Below are positions 1 through 8,053 of a DNA stretch of 64,000 nt, one piece after another. Within the stretch, counting starts at the first letter, position 1. Each line of letters begins with the position of its first letter. The translations under genes were made by a program, and so were the position numbers. This stretch comes from Streptomyces sp. NBC_00464 (lineage in GTDB: Bacteria > Actinomycetota > Actinomycetes > Streptomycetales > Streptomycetaceae). Under the pieces are notes generated by a model. The model worked only from the letters and a program-made list of their open reading frames with translations, had not been told where the DNA came from and made no database searches. The stretch is taken from assembly GCF_036013915.1 (NCBI RefSeq), contig NZ_CP107899.1, positions 7,654,001 to 7,718,000 on the forward strand, written 5' to 3'.

Positions 1-35
1 AGTGACGTACGCCACGGTTTGCGGGGCCCCTTGTC

Positions 36-626
36 TCAGACGGTGAGCAGCATGGCGAACATGGCTATCCCCATGGTCAGCCGGCAGGCCAGCGCCAGCT
101 CCGGCCGCGCCCCCCAGCCGCCCGCCGACGGCCCGCCGACCATGGCCCCGCCCCCGGCCGTCGCCGCAGTCACGGGTATCAGCCGGGCGCCGGAGCGCAG
201 CACGTACGCGGCGTAGTAGGCGAGGAGCAGCCCGGTCAGCAGGGGAACGCCTCCTGCGGAGGCCATGGCGTGCGACGCATGGCCGCTGTGCCCCGCCCCG
301 CCGGGCCGCGCCATGACGACGGACATGTAGACCATCGCCGACGAGCCGACCAGGTGGTGCAGATGGTGACCGCTGCGGCGCGAGAACCAGAGGGCGCGCA
401 ACGCGGCAACCCCGAACAGGACCGCGTACAACGCCCATCCCCACGCGGGCGGTGCGACGACGGCGGCCGGCACCGCCATCGCGGCCATGGAGAAGCCCAT
501 CAGCGCCTCCGCGCGCGCTGTCCTGCGCTCCTCACCGCTCCCGCCGTGGGCCCGCAGCAGGCAGTACGCGCCCGTCACCGCGCACAACGCCATCAGCAGC
601 CAGCCGGACATCGCAGGTCCGTGCAC
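36..626 (-). CDS. DUF5134-type small integral membrane protein
   Basis: About 196 residues with five or six hydrophobic stretches and a His-rich cytoplasmic/loop segment (SGHHLHHLVGSSAMVYMS, then GHSGHASH). This layout resembles the actinobacterial DUF5134 family of polytopic membrane proteins of unknown function; the histidine clusters could bind metal but that is inference. The start is taken as GTG at 624-626 because the reverse strand reads GGGGAGG seven bases before it; the ATG 15 bases further in (609-611) has no comparable site. It is transcribed divergently from the acetyltransferase at 867, leaving about 240 bases of shared upstream DNA. No function is assigned. Confidence 0.75.
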   Translation of the reverse strand: MHGPAMSGWLLMALCAVTGAYCLLRAHGGSGEERRTARAEALMGFSMAAMAVPAAVVAPPAWGWALYAVLFGVAALRALWFSRRSGHHLHHLVGSSAMVYMSVVMARPGGAGHSGHASHAMASAGGVPLLTGLLLAYYAAYVLRSGARLIPVTAATAGGGAMVGGPSAGGWGARPELALACRLTMGIAMFAMLLTV

Positions 627-866
627 AGCGGAACCTCCCCCTGGGCGAACGACATCGCCGTCGTCTAGTCGATGCCCGCGGCCGGACGCCCGTACGCGGC
701 GCACTGGGGTAAAGGGGGAGCGCGCGGCGGGAGTGAATCACAGAGCCGCAGCGCCGGCCCGCCGGGTTCCGGCTGCTCAGTGCACAGACCGGCGCCTGCC
801 CCTGGACCAGCACCCGGGAGTTACGCTGCTGCCGCACGGCACAGCAGAGAAACGGAGAGCCTCACC

Positions 867-1424
867 ATGGACACCGCCCCGCCCCGCGACTCGGGCCAGC
901 TGACCTTCCGCGACGCGACCGAAGCAGACGTGCCCGCGCTCGTGGAGCTGATCCAGTCCGCGTACCGCGGTGACTCCAGCCGTGCGGGATGGACCACCGA
1001 GGCGGACATCCTGCAGGGGCAGCGCACCGACCCGCAGGGCGTACGCGACGTGGTGGAGGACCCCGGCAGCCGGCTGCTCGTGGTGGAGCGCGACGGCGAG
1101 CCGGTCGCCTGCTGCCAGCTCGAACACCGGGGCGTAGCCGCGTACTTCGGAATGTTCGCGGTCCGCCCCTCGCTCCAGGGCGCGGGGCTCGGCAAGGTGA
1201 TCATCGCCGAGGCGGAGCGCACCGTCGGGGAGGGCTGGGGGGTGCGCGAGATGCACATGACCGTGATCTCGGTGCGTGACGAGCTGATCGCCTGGTACGA
1301 GCGCCGCGGTTATCGCCGTACGGGTCAGCTGAGCCCGTTCCCGTACGGCGACGAGCGCTTCGGTATCCCGCAGCGCGACGACCTCGCCTTCGAACTGCTG
1401 GTCAAGGACCTGCCCGAGAGCTGA
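867..1424 (+). CDS. GNAT family N-acetyltransferase
   Basis: This 185-residue protein is a single GNAT domain: an N-terminal beta strand and helix (LTFRDATEADVPALVELI), the acetyl-CoA pyrophosphate loop seen as PSLQGAGLGK, and the C-terminal WYERRGYRRTG segment that is characteristic of the fold. It should transfer an acetyl group from acetyl-CoA to an amine, but nothing shows the substrate. The start ATG follows GGAGAGCCTCACC. The gene converges on the glycerophosphodiesterase with only 16 bases between the stop codons, and the short GC-rich stretch between them may terminate both. Length is normal for the family. Confidence 0.88.
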   Translation: MDTAPPRDSGQLTFRDATEADVPALVELIQSAYRGDSSRAGWTTEADILQGQRTDPQGVRDVVEDPGSRLLVVERDGEPVACCQLEHRGVAAYFGMFAVRPSLQGAGLGKVIIAEAERTVGEGWGVREMHMTVISVRDELIAWYERRGYRRTGQLSPFPYGDERFGIPQRDDLAFELLVKDLPES

Positions 1425-1440
1425 CCCGGGACCCGGGGGG

Positions 1441-2124
1441 CTATGCGGTGAACCGGCCCGCGCGGCGGATCTCCGGGAAGTCGGTGGTCGCGCCGTCGAG
1501 CCCGAGCCCGCGGGCCAGCCGCAGATGGTCCTGGGTGTTCACCACCCAGCCGACCACCGTCAGCCCCTCTGCGTGGGCCCTCTCCACCAGTTCCAGTGTG
1601 ATCCGCCGGACGTTGAGTACCAGCCGGGTGGCGCGCACCGCCTTCGCGCGGTCCACCACGTCGTTGCCCCAGCGGCTGGCCACGAGGGCGGTCCGCACCC
1701 CCGGCACCAGCTGCGTGATCTCGGCGATCGCCTCGTCGTGGAACGAGATCACCTCGACCCGGTCGACGAGATCGCGCCGCCGCATCACCTCGGCCAGCGT
1801 GCGGGCGGCGGCCACGTCCTTGATCTCCGCCTGCAAGGGGGACCGCACTGCGTCGAGGACCTCCTCGAAGACCGGTACCCGCTCCCCCTGCCCGGCGTCG
1901 AGTTCGCGCAGCTCTGCCAGGGTCTTCTCGGCGATCGGGCCCTTGCCGTCGGTCGTCCGGTCCACCTCCGCGTCGTGCATGACGGCCAGGGCGCCGTCCT
2001 TGCTCAGATGAAGGTCCAGCTCGATGAGGTCCATCCCGGCCTGCTCGGCGTGGATGAACGACCGCAGCGTGTTCTCCGGCTCGACACCCATCACCCCGCG
2101 GTGGCCGATGGTGAGAAAAGACAA
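1441..2124 (-). CDS. glycerophosphodiester phosphodiesterase (GDPD) family
   Basis: This is a compact GDPD TIM-barrel of about 227 residues. With the TTG start at 2122-2124 (MSFLTIGHRG), the catalytic and metal residues fall at H8-R9 (GHRG), E35 and D37 (ELDLH) and H50 (MHD), in the order known for the family, and the barrel closes with TDFPEIRRA. It would hydrolyse glycerophosphodiesters released from phospholipids to sn-glycerol-3-phosphate and an alcohol. There is no signal peptide, so it is probably cytoplasmic. The start is uncertain: no good ATG or GTG lies close to the first barrel strand, and the TTG has only a GGAAGCGAGAG stretch upstream. Confidence 0.85.
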   Translation of the reverse strand: MSFLTIGHRGVMGVEPENTLRSFIHAEQAGMDLIELDLHLSKDGALAVMHDAEVDRTTDGKGPIAEKTLAELRELDAGQGERVPVFEEVLDAVRSPLQAEIKDVAAARTLAEVMRRRDLVDRVEVISFHDEAIAEITQLVPGVRTALVASRWGNDVVDRAKAVRATRLVLNVRRITLELVERAHAEGLTVVGWVVNTQDHLRLARGLGLDGATTDFPEIRRAGRFTA

Positions 2125-2176
2125 GGGACTCTCGCTTCCGTCGACGGCTTCTCCCTGTGTGCCTACCCACGCGGTG

Positions 2177-2329
2177 CTACGGCATGACCGCAGATCCGGC
2201 TGACCGGTGTCCCGTCGCGGAGTCGGGGCCGGCCGTGCGCGGGGGAGTGGCCCCGTGTCCCTGTACGTCGGCGGCGCCGAGCAGGAATCCGGTGATGACG
2301 GCGGCGACCAGGACGGCACGGATGCTCAC
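2177..2329 (-). CDS. small secreted or membrane-anchored peptide (50 aa), unknown
   Basis: A 50-codon frame starts at GTG 2327-2329 with GGGAG nine bases upstream on the reverse strand. The product begins MSIRAVLVAAVITGFLLGAA, a short basic end followed by a continuous hydrophobic stretch, and then has a hydrophilic Gly/Pro/Ser-rich tail ending SAGSAVMP. This is the pattern of a cleavable signal peptide or single membrane anchor. It lies 52 bases upstream of the glycerophosphodiesterase and could be cotranscribed with it. I do not recognise the family. The ribosome binding site plus signal peptide is the only support. Confidence 0.45.
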   Translation of the reverse strand: MSIRAVLVAAVITGFLLGAADVQGHGATPPRTAGPDSATGHRSAGSAVMP

Positions 2330-2668
2330 GCGCGGGTTCTCCCGAGGGCGTACGAGGGGCGGACGCCGTCCGTCCTACCGGCTGCGGGCTGTCTGCCGCG
2401 AGCTGTGTCACTCATACGTGGGCGTGTCCTGCGCGGGCTTGCCGGGCGCCTGTGCGAACGAATCCGGGATGAGCGTGCTGTTTCCGACCCGTCACTCTCC
2501 GGCCCATGCGCGTTCATGCGCGGAAGGCTTTGCCGAAGCGCTGGATGACAGGAAAAATCGCGGTGACCATGGGGGGTGGGCAGGATAATTTCCAGGTCCC
2601 CACTTGTATCGGGGAGTCGCACACGGATACGGTTGCTTGACGCGAGGTTCTCCCGTGGAGGAAGTGTT
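2330..2668. other. intergenic region upstream of the DUF6421 gene
   Basis: About 340 bases separate the small secreted ORF (reverse) from the DUF6421 gene (forward). I see no convincing coding frame. The 100 bases before 2669 are less GC-rich than their surroundings (for example aggaaaaatcgcgg and ataatttcc) and probably hold the promoter of the forward operon, but no clear -35/-10 pair stands out. Confidence 0.4.
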
Positions 2669-4066
2669 ATGACGGAAATTCTTGTGCACGACGTCGCCGC
2701 CGGCGGCATAGCTTCCGCCCAGCGGGTGATCGAGCACCCGGCCTGGCCCGCGCTCAAGAACGCCGTGGAGGAGATCCGCCCCTGGCAGTCGAAGGACGGT
2801 TCCATCGACTTCGACGCCGAGGACGCGCCCGCCCCGGCAGCTGCCGAGGCGGCCCTGGACCGGGTGGCCGTCGCGGTCGAGGAGCTCTCGCCGCTGCTCC
2901 CGCACGATGCGGCGTACCACCGCGCCCTTGTCGTGGACCTGCGTCGCTGGGCCGCCGATGGATTCGGCGTCCCGGACTTCCTCGACTCGCTGCTGGCGTT
3001 CCAGCCCGCCAAGGGCCGCGTCGACGGGCTCCAGCACCTCGTGGTCTTCGCGATGTACACGCAGAACGGCAATCCCGACCGCAACCTCGAAGCGGTCGTG
3101 CTCCGGATGGTCTGGCCCGAGTGGCTCGCGGACCTGGAGGCGACCCGTTACGACAACCCGCTGTTCTGCGGCATCACCTTCGAGGACTTCACCGCCGGGT
3201 ACGACACCAATTCCGCCGTGCTCTTCCCGGAGACCATCGCCGTGCGCGAGGCCCCCGAGCGCTTCAGCTGGGGCGGCATCTTCTGCGACCGTGAGGCCGC
3301 CCGATTCCGCCGTGTCACCGAGGCCTCCGTCGAGCTCCTGGGCGTCGAGCTGCCCGAGGACATCCGCGAGATGGTCGGCGACCAGCAGCGCTGCGAGCAG
3401 GCCTTCGTGCTCTGGGACATGGTCCACGACCGCACCCACAGCCACGGCGACCTGCCGTTCGACCCGTTCATGATCAAACAGCGCCAGCCGTTCTGGATGT
3501 ACGGGCTCGAAGAACTGCGCTGTGATCTCACCGCCTTCAAGGAGGCCGTGAAGCTGGAGTCCGAGGGCAACGTCCACGGTCGTGACGTGCAGTACGCCGT
3601 GCTGTTCGACCGGATGTTCCGCTTTCCCGTCACCGGCGAGCGCGTCCGCAACTACGACGGTCTCGGCGGCCAGCTGCTCTTCGCGTACCTCCACAAGCAC
3701 GACGTCGTGCGCTGGACGGACAACACCCTGAAGATCGACTGGGAGCGGGCTCCGCAGGTCACCAACCAGCTGTGCGCCGAGATCGAGAAGCTGTACCGGG
3801 ACGGCATCGACCGCCCCAAGCTGGTCCACTGGTTCGCCGCGTACGACCTGGTCGCGACCTATCTCGCCCCGCACCCCGGATCCCGCTGGGCCAAGGGCCC
3901 CGACGCGCTGGACCTCTCCCAGCCGCCCCGGAAGCTCGTCGACGACGTGCTTCCGGACGAGTTTCCCCTGAGCATGTTCTATGAGGCGCTCTCCAAGAAA
4001 CTGAAGAACGTGATCGCCTCCACCAAGGGGATCACCGCCGCGGACGCCGGGCAGGCGGCCGCGTGA
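2669..4066 (+). CDS. DUF6421 family protein, possible metalloenzyme
   Basis: A 465-residue soluble protein starting at ATG 2669, seven bases after GGAGG. I recognise it as the actinobacterial DUF6421 family; no activity is known to me. Visible features are a polar motif HDRTHSHG at residues 253-260, with histidines at 253, 257 and 259, followed about 20 residues later by EELRCDL at 281-287. The spacing of a histidine cluster followed by an EExR(A/C)D helix recalls the zinc sites of gluzincin peptidases such as M49, but there is no HExxH, so a metal-binding role is only inference. It opens a co-directional block with the SDR gene (26 bases downstream) and the threonine-aldolase-type gene, suggesting one pathway. 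Confidence 0.85.
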   Translation: MTEILVHDVAAGGIASAQRVIEHPAWPALKNAVEEIRPWQSKDGSIDFDAEDAPAPAAAEAALDRVAVAVEELSPLLPHDAAYHRALVVDLRRWAADGFGVPDFLDSLLAFQPAKGRVDGLQHLVVFAMYTQNGNPDRNLEAVVLRMVWPEWLADLEATRYDNPLFCGITFEDFTAGYDTNSAVLFPETIAVREAPERFSWGGIFCDREAARFRRVTEASVELLGVELPEDIREMVGDQQRCEQAFVLWDMVHDRTHSHGDLPFDPFMIKQRQPFWMYGLEELRCDLTAFKEAVKLESEGNVHGRDVQYAVLFDRMFRFPVTGERVRNYDGLGGQLLFAYLHKHDVVRWTDNTLKIDWERAPQVTNQLCAEIEKLYRDGIDRPKLVHWFAAYDLVATYLAPHPGSRWAKGPDALDLSQPPRKLVDDVLPDEFPLSMFYEALSKKLKNVIASTKGITAADAGQAAA

Positions 4067-4092
4067 GCGCACGTCATGAGGAGGCGGTGGCC

Positions 4093-4860
4093 ATGAACGG
4101 AAACGGCAAGGGCAGCGGGAGCGGCGCGCTCGAAGGCGCTGTCGTCGCGGTCGCGGGCGCGGCCGGTCCGGCCGGCCGGGCGGCTCTGCTCCGGCTCGCC
4201 GAGGCGGGCGCGGTCGTCGTCGCCTCGGACGCGAACGCCACCCGGCTCGCGGAGGCCGTGGACGCGGCCCGCTATGCCCATGGCGGCGCTACGGTCACCG
4301 GCGACACCGTGGATCTGCTCGATCTCGGCGCCGCCCGTGAATGGGCCGCCAAGACCGAGAAGGAATTCGGCAGGATCGACGGCCTGGTCCACCTCGTGGG
4401 CGGCTGGCGCGGCAGTTCCAGCTTCGCCGAGACGGACCTCGCCGACTGGACGCTGCTGGAGAAACTGCTGATCCGCACGGTCCAGAGCACTTCGCTGGCC
4501 TTCCAGGACGGTCTGCAGCGCAGCGATCGCGGTCGCTATCTGCTGATCAGCGCGGCCGGTGCGAGCAGCCCCACCGCGGGCAACGCCGCCTACGCGGCGT
4601 CGAAGGCGGCGGCCGAGGCGTGGACCCTCGCGCTCGCGGACGCCTTCCGCAAGGCGGGGGGCGATCAGGGGCCGCAGAGCGCGGCTGCGATCCTGGTCGT
4701 GAAGGCACTGGTGCACGACGCGATGCGCGCCGAGCGACCGAATGCGAAGTTCGCGGGCTTCACCGACGTCAAGGAGCTGGCCGATGCCATCGCCGGCGTC
4801 TGGGACCGGCCCGCCCCGGAAGTGAACGGAAAGCGCCTGTGGCTGACCCCGGAACCGTAA
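4093..4860 (+). CDS. SDR family NAD(P)-dependent oxidoreductase
   Basis: A 255-residue Rossmann-fold short-chain dehydrogenase. The N-terminal cofactor loop is degenerate (AGAAGPAGRAAL, about residues 20-31), while the catalytic pair is clear as YAASK (YxxxK) in the middle of the protein. The start ATG at 4093 is chosen because GGAGG lies eight bases upstream; a GTG at 4063 overlaps the previous stop but has no site. It would reduce a ketone or oxidise an alcohol with NAD(P)(H). Position between the DUF6421 gene and a threonine-aldolase-type enzyme, with overlap into the latter, suggests that its substrate is a beta-hydroxy or beta-keto acid derivative. That is inference. Confidence 0.88.
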   Translation: MNGNGKGSGSGALEGAVVAVAGAAGPAGRAALLRLAEAGAVVVASDANATRLAEAVDAARYAHGGATVTGDTVDLLDLGAAREWAAKTEKEFGRIDGLVHLVGGWRGSSSFAETDLADWTLLEKLLIRTVQSTSLAFQDGLQRSDRGRYLLISAAGASSPTAGNAAYAASKAAAEAWTLALADAFRKAGGDQGPQSAAAILVVKALVHDAMRAERPNAKFAGFTDVKELADAIAGVWDRPAPEVNGKRLWLTPEP

Positions 4861-5921
4861 GGACCGACGCGCGTCGTCATCACGACCCGCAGGTACGCGG
4901 ATTCGCCAGTGACAACTACGCGGGAACCCACCCGGAGATCCTTGAGGCCCTCGCCCTCGCCAACGGCGGTCATCAGGTCGCCTACGGCGGGGACGACTAC
5001 ACCGGTCACCTCCAGCGCGTGATGCACAGCCACTTCGGCCCCACCGCGGAGACCTTTCCGGTCTTCAACGGAACGGGCGCCAACGTGGTCTCGCTCCAGG
5101 CGATGACCGACCGCTGGGGTGCCGTCATCTGCGCCGAGTCCGCACACATCAACGTGGACGAGGGAGGTGCGCCGGAACGGGTCGGCGGCCTCAAGCTGCT
5201 CACCGTGCCGACCGAGGACGGCAAGCTCACGCCGGAGCTCATCGACCGGGAGGCGTACGGCTGGGACGACGAGCACCGGGCCATGCCGCAGGTCGTCTCG
5301 ATCACCCAGAACACCGAGCTCGGCACCGTCTACACACCCGACGAGATCCGGGCCATCTGCGAGCATGCCCACGGGCACGGCATGAAGGTCCATCTCGACG
5401 GGGCCCGCATAGCCAATGCGGCGGCGTCCTTGGACGTACCGATGCGTACGTTCACCAACACCGTCGGCGTCGACGTGCTCTCCTTCGGCGGGACGAAGAA
5501 CGGGGCCGTCTTCGGCGAGGCCGTCGTGGTGCTGAACCCGGACGCCGTCCGGGCCATGAAGCACCTGCGCAAACTGTCGATGCAGCTCGCGTCCAAGATG
5601 CGCTTCGTGTCCGTACAGCTGGAGGCGCTGCTCGCGGGCGATCTGTGGCTGCGTAACGCCCGGCACGCCAACAGCATGGCTCAGCGGCTCGCCGAGGGCG
5701 TCCGGTCGGTGGACGGCGTGGAGATCCTCTACCCCGTCCAGGCCAATGCCGTCTTCGCGCGGCTGCCGCACGAGGCGAGCGAGCGGCTGCAGAAGCGCTT
5801 CCGGTTCTACTTCTGGGACGAGAAGGCCGGCGACGTGCGCTGGATGTGCGCCTTCGACACCACGGAGGACGATGTCGACGCGTTCGTCCTCGCCCTCAAG
5901 GAAGAGATGGCCGCACAGTAG
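4839..5921 (+). CDS. threonine aldolase / beta-eliminating lyase family PLP enzyme
   Basis: A 360-residue fold-type I PLP enzyme. From the GTG at 4839, the cofactor aspartate sits in HLDGAR (D187) and the Schiff-base lysine in SFGGTKNG (K220), as in low-specificity L-threonine aldolases, which cleave beta-hydroxy-alpha-amino acids to glycine and an aldehyde. Family motifs FASDNYAG near the N-terminus and the C-terminal WMCAFDT are also present. The GTG start lies inside the 3' end of the SDR gene (22-base overlap) after GGAAAG, so the two are probably translationally coupled; no later start precedes the conserved DARRHHDPQ segment. A terminator hairpin follows at 5938. Confidence 0.88.
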   Translation: MADPGTVRTDARRHHDPQVRGFASDNYAGTHPEILEALALANGGHQVAYGGDDYTGHLQRVMHSHFGPTAETFPVFNGTGANVVSLQAMTDRWGAVICAESAHINVDEGGAPERVGGLKLLTVPTEDGKLTPELIDREAYGWDDEHRAMPQVVSITQNTELGTVYTPDEIRAICEHAHGHGMKVHLDGARIANAAASLDVPMRTFTNTVGVDVLSFGGTKNGAVFGEAVVVLNPDAVRAMKHLRKLSMQLASKMRFVSVQLEALLAGDLWLRNARHANSMAQRLAEGVRSVDGVEILYPVQANAVFARLPHEASERLQKRFRFYFWDEKAGDVRWMCAFDTTEDDVDAFVLALKEEMAAQ

Positions 5922-5937
5922 GGGCATGTATGAGTAT

Positions 5938-5974
5938 GCGGTCGACCGGAAATCCATTGACTCCGGTCGGCCGC
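5938..5974 (+). terminator. hairpin after the threonine-aldolase-type gene
   Basis: GCGGTCGACCGGA (5938-5950) pairs with TCCGGTCGGCCGC (5962-5974), a 13-bp stem with one G-T pair and an 11-base loop, 17 bases after the stop codon. No T-run follows, as is usual in Streptomyces. It physically overlaps the -35 box of the next promoter. Confidence 0.6.
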
Positions 5975-5985
5975 TTCCTTACGCT
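5957..5985 (+). promoter_or_regulatory. promoter of the transglutaminase-like gene (leaderless)
   Basis: TTGACT (5957-5962), 17-base spacer, TACGCT (5980-5985), then eight bases to the ATG at 5994. The match to the housekeeping sigma consensus is good, and it predicts a transcript beginning at or next to the ATG. No ribosome binding site is visible before 5994, which fits leaderless translation. Confidence 0.6.
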
Positions 5986-5993
5986 CGGCGGCC

Positions 5994-6593
5994 ATGGAGC
6001 TGATACAGCAGGTCCCTGAAATTTCCGCCTACCTTGCCGCCGATGACGCGATCGACCATGAACACCCGCTGGTCCGCGATACGGCAGCACGGCTGCGTTC
6101 CGAGGTGACGGATGCGTACTCATACGCGGAAGCCGCCTACCGCTTCGTACGCGACACCGTCGTGCACTCCGCCGATTCGGGTGACATGCGCGTCACCTGG
6201 CGCGCCTCGGACGTACTCGCCACCCGTAACGGCATCTGCCATGCGAAATCGCATGCCCTGGTCGCGCTGCTGCGCGCGGAAGCCATCCCCGCGGCGCTCT
6301 GCTACCAGGAACTGGCAGACGACGACGGGGACCCGGGGGCGGTCCACGGGCTGATCGCGCTGCGGCTGCCGGGCCGGGACCGCTGGGACCGGCAGGACGC
6401 GCGGGGCAACCGGCCCGGCGTGGACGCGCAGTTCTCGCTGGACGGGGAGCGGCTGGCCTGGCCCGTCCGGCCGGAGCTCAACGAAGTGGACTGCCCGACG
6501 CTCTATGCGGCGCCGCATCCGGCAGTCCTGCGAAGCCTGCGGACGGCCGTCGACCGTGCGGAACTGTGGCGCACACTGCCCACGGCGCTCTGA
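5994..6593 (+). CDS. transglutaminase-like (cysteine protease fold) family protein
   Basis: A 199-residue cytoplasmic protein with the transglutaminase-like core. The nucleophile is C82 in NGICHAKSHAL, the histidine H118 in AVHGLIAL and the acid D135 in QDARGN, in the expected order and spacing for the Cys-His-Asp triad. Members act as peptidases, amidases or transglutaminases; the substrate cannot be told. It follows the DUF6421/SDR/PLP block in the same direction, but a hairpin and its own leaderless promoter lie between, so it can be expressed separately. The downstream gene converges on it, with a 12-bp stem hairpin in between. Confidence 0.85.
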   Translation: MELIQQVPEISAYLAADDAIDHEHPLVRDTAARLRSEVTDAYSYAEAAYRFVRDTVVHSADSGDMRVTWRASDVLATRNGICHAKSHALVALLRAEAIPAALCYQELADDDGDPGAVHGLIALRLPGRDRWDRQDARGNRPGVDAQFSLDGERLAWPVRPELNEVDCPTLYAAPHPAVLRSLRTAVDRAELWRTLPTAL

Positions 6594-6649
6594 CCGGGCG
6601 GGCTCGGCGCGGCGGCCTCCGGACCGCGAGGCCCTGAAGAGGCCGATCC

Positions 6650-6679
6650 CCGGGGCGCGGAGCACTGTCCGCGCCCCGG
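6650..6679. terminator. bidirectional terminator hairpin
   Basis: CCGGGGCGCGGA (6650-6661) and TCCGCGCCCCGG (6668-6679) form a perfect 12-bp stem with a six-base loop. It lies between the convergent transglutaminase-like and acyltransferase genes and can serve both. Confidence 0.7.
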
Positions 6680-6713
6680 AGTGACGTTTCAGCCGCGGCC
6701 CCGCGCAGGTCCG

Positions 6714-7436
6714 TCAGCTGCGCTCGCGGACCTCGGCGGCCGTCGGAGCCGTACCCCCGAGATGCGAGGGCACCCACCAGGTGTCGCTCGCGTCCTTCGG
6801 GCGCACCGGGTAGGCCCGCTGGGCCGCTTCGAGCAGCTCCTGCACGCGCTCTCGCAGTCGCCGGGTGATTGCGCCCGCGTACTGGTCTGCGGGGGCCTCC
6901 ACCGGCTCACCGACCCGGATGGTCACCGGGATGTGGCTGCGCCTGAAGTTGCGCGGGCGGCCCTTGGTCCAGAGGCGCTGGGTACCCCACAGCGCCATCG
7001 GGATCAGCGGCACGCCGGCCTCCTGCGCCAGGCGCGCCGCACCCGACTTGAAGCTCTTCAGGGTGAAGGACTCCGAGATCGTCGCCTCGGGGAACACTCC
7101 GACGATCTCGCCGGAGCGCAGCGAGGCCAGCGCGTGCTCATACGCGTCCTCGCCCTGCTTGCGGTCGACGGGGATGTGCTTCATGCCGCGCATCAAGGGG
7201 CCCGAGATCTTGTGCCGGAACACCGATTCCTTGGCCATGAACCGCACCAGGCGCTTCTGTGGCAGCGCTGCGAGTCCGGTGAAGATGAAGTCCAGATAGC
7301 TGATGTGGTTGCTTACCAGAACCGCGCCACCGGTCTTCGGGATGTGCTCCGAACCCTGGGTGTCGATCTTCAGGTCGAGCGCCTTGAAAAACGTACGAGC
7401 GGCGCCGATGACCGGCCGATAGACGAGTTCTGCCAT
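6714..7436 (-). CDS. lysophospholipid acyltransferase (PlsC-like)
   Basis: A 240-residue acyltransferase of the PlsC/1-acyl-sn-glycerol-3-phosphate type. The catalytic NHxxxxD motif is NHISYLD (H44, D49), followed by the substrate motif FPEATIS and the later VPLIPMALWG strand, as in the family. It should acylate lysophosphatidic acid or a related lysolipid at the inner face of the membrane. The ATG at 7434-7436 begins the conserved domain; a longer frame opening at 7529 lacks any ribosome binding site and its extra 31 residues look non-conserved, but it cannot be excluded. Neighbouring genes give no further hint. Confidence 0.86.
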   Translation of the reverse strand: MAELVYRPVIGAARTFFKALDLKIDTQGSEHIPKTGGAVLVSNHISYLDFIFTGLAALPQKRLVRFMAKESVFRHKISGPLMRGMKHIPVDRKQGEDAYEHALASLRSGEIVGVFPEATISESFTLKSFKSGAARLAQEAGVPLIPMALWGTQRLWTKGRPRNFRRSHIPVTIRVGEPVEAPADQYAGAITRRLRERVQELLEAAQRAYPVRPKDASDTWWVPSHLGGTAPTAAEVRERS

Positions 7437-7654
7437 CTGGAGAAGACCCTTCTTCAGCGCCTGGGGAGGGTTCTCCCGGCGGAAGTTACGCAGCCGTAGG
7501 TTTTCGGCATTGGGCCGATCGTGCCCCATGTGCGTCGTGGTGGCCAGTCTCGGCGGGCGCGGGGCGCGAGATTCTCGTCACGTGGAACGGACGGGAATGT
7601 CCTGGTGCCCGTAGGTGCTGACCCTTTGCGTAGAGCTCTGACAGGAGGCCGAAG

Positions 7655-7981
7655 GTGGACGGGCAGATCCGTGCGGACAGGCTTGATGCAGCCCAACTCG
7701 GTGTGGAATTGGGGGAAAAGGCGACACTCGTCCAGTTCTCCAGCGCGTTCTGCCAGCCTTGCCGGGCCACCCGCCGCACCCTCACGGAGGTGGCCGACAT
7801 GGTTGACGGCGTCGCGCATGTGGAGATCGATGCCGAGGCGCATCTCACTCTTGTGCGCGCCCTGCACATCAGCCGGACCCCGACCGTCCTGGTCCTCGAT
7901 GCCGCCGGCTTGGTCGTCCGCCGGGCAGTCGGGCAGCCACGCACCGTCGACGTCGTCGCCGCGCTCGGGCAGGCGATGTGA
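7655..7981 (+). CDS. thioredoxin family protein
   Basis: A 108-residue thioredoxin-fold protein beginning at GTG 7655, six bases after AGGAGG. The redox motif is C33-Q-P-C36 (FCQPCR), which differs from the WCGPC of housekeeping thioredoxin, and the cis-proline is in SRTPTVLVLD. It probably carries out thiol-disulfide exchange in the cytoplasm; there is no signal peptide or membrane segment. It is followed in the same direction by a cysteine-type leader peptide and a flavin reductase, but these have their own promoter, so linkage may be only thematic. Confidence 0.85.
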   Translation: MDGQIRADRLDAAQLGVELGEKATLVQFSSAFCQPCRATRRTLTEVADMVDGVAHVEIDAEAHLTLVRALHISRTPTVLVLDAAGLVVRRAVGQPRTVDVVAALGQAM

Positions 7982-8017
7982 CGGACCGTGATGCTTCTCC
8001 CACCTTGTGGGACGCTC

Positions 8018-8047
8018 TTGACTGCACCCGCCACGCATCGTCACTCT
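8018..8047 (+). promoter_or_regulatory. predicted promoter of the cysteine leader peptide
   Basis: TTGACT (8018-8023), an 18-base spacer and CACTCT (8042-8047) precede the ATG of the leader peptide at 8054 by six bases. The -10 is a weak match, yet the spacing predicts a transcript starting at the leader ATG, and there is no ribosome binding site for it. Confidence 0.45.
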
Positions 8048-8053
8048 GACGCT

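Noticed and set aside
2492..4072. A long open frame on the reverse strand over the DUF6421 gene
   Set aside because: Its composition (many His, Gln, Val, Gly) is that of the complement of a GC3-biased gene; it has no start site and no recognisable domain.
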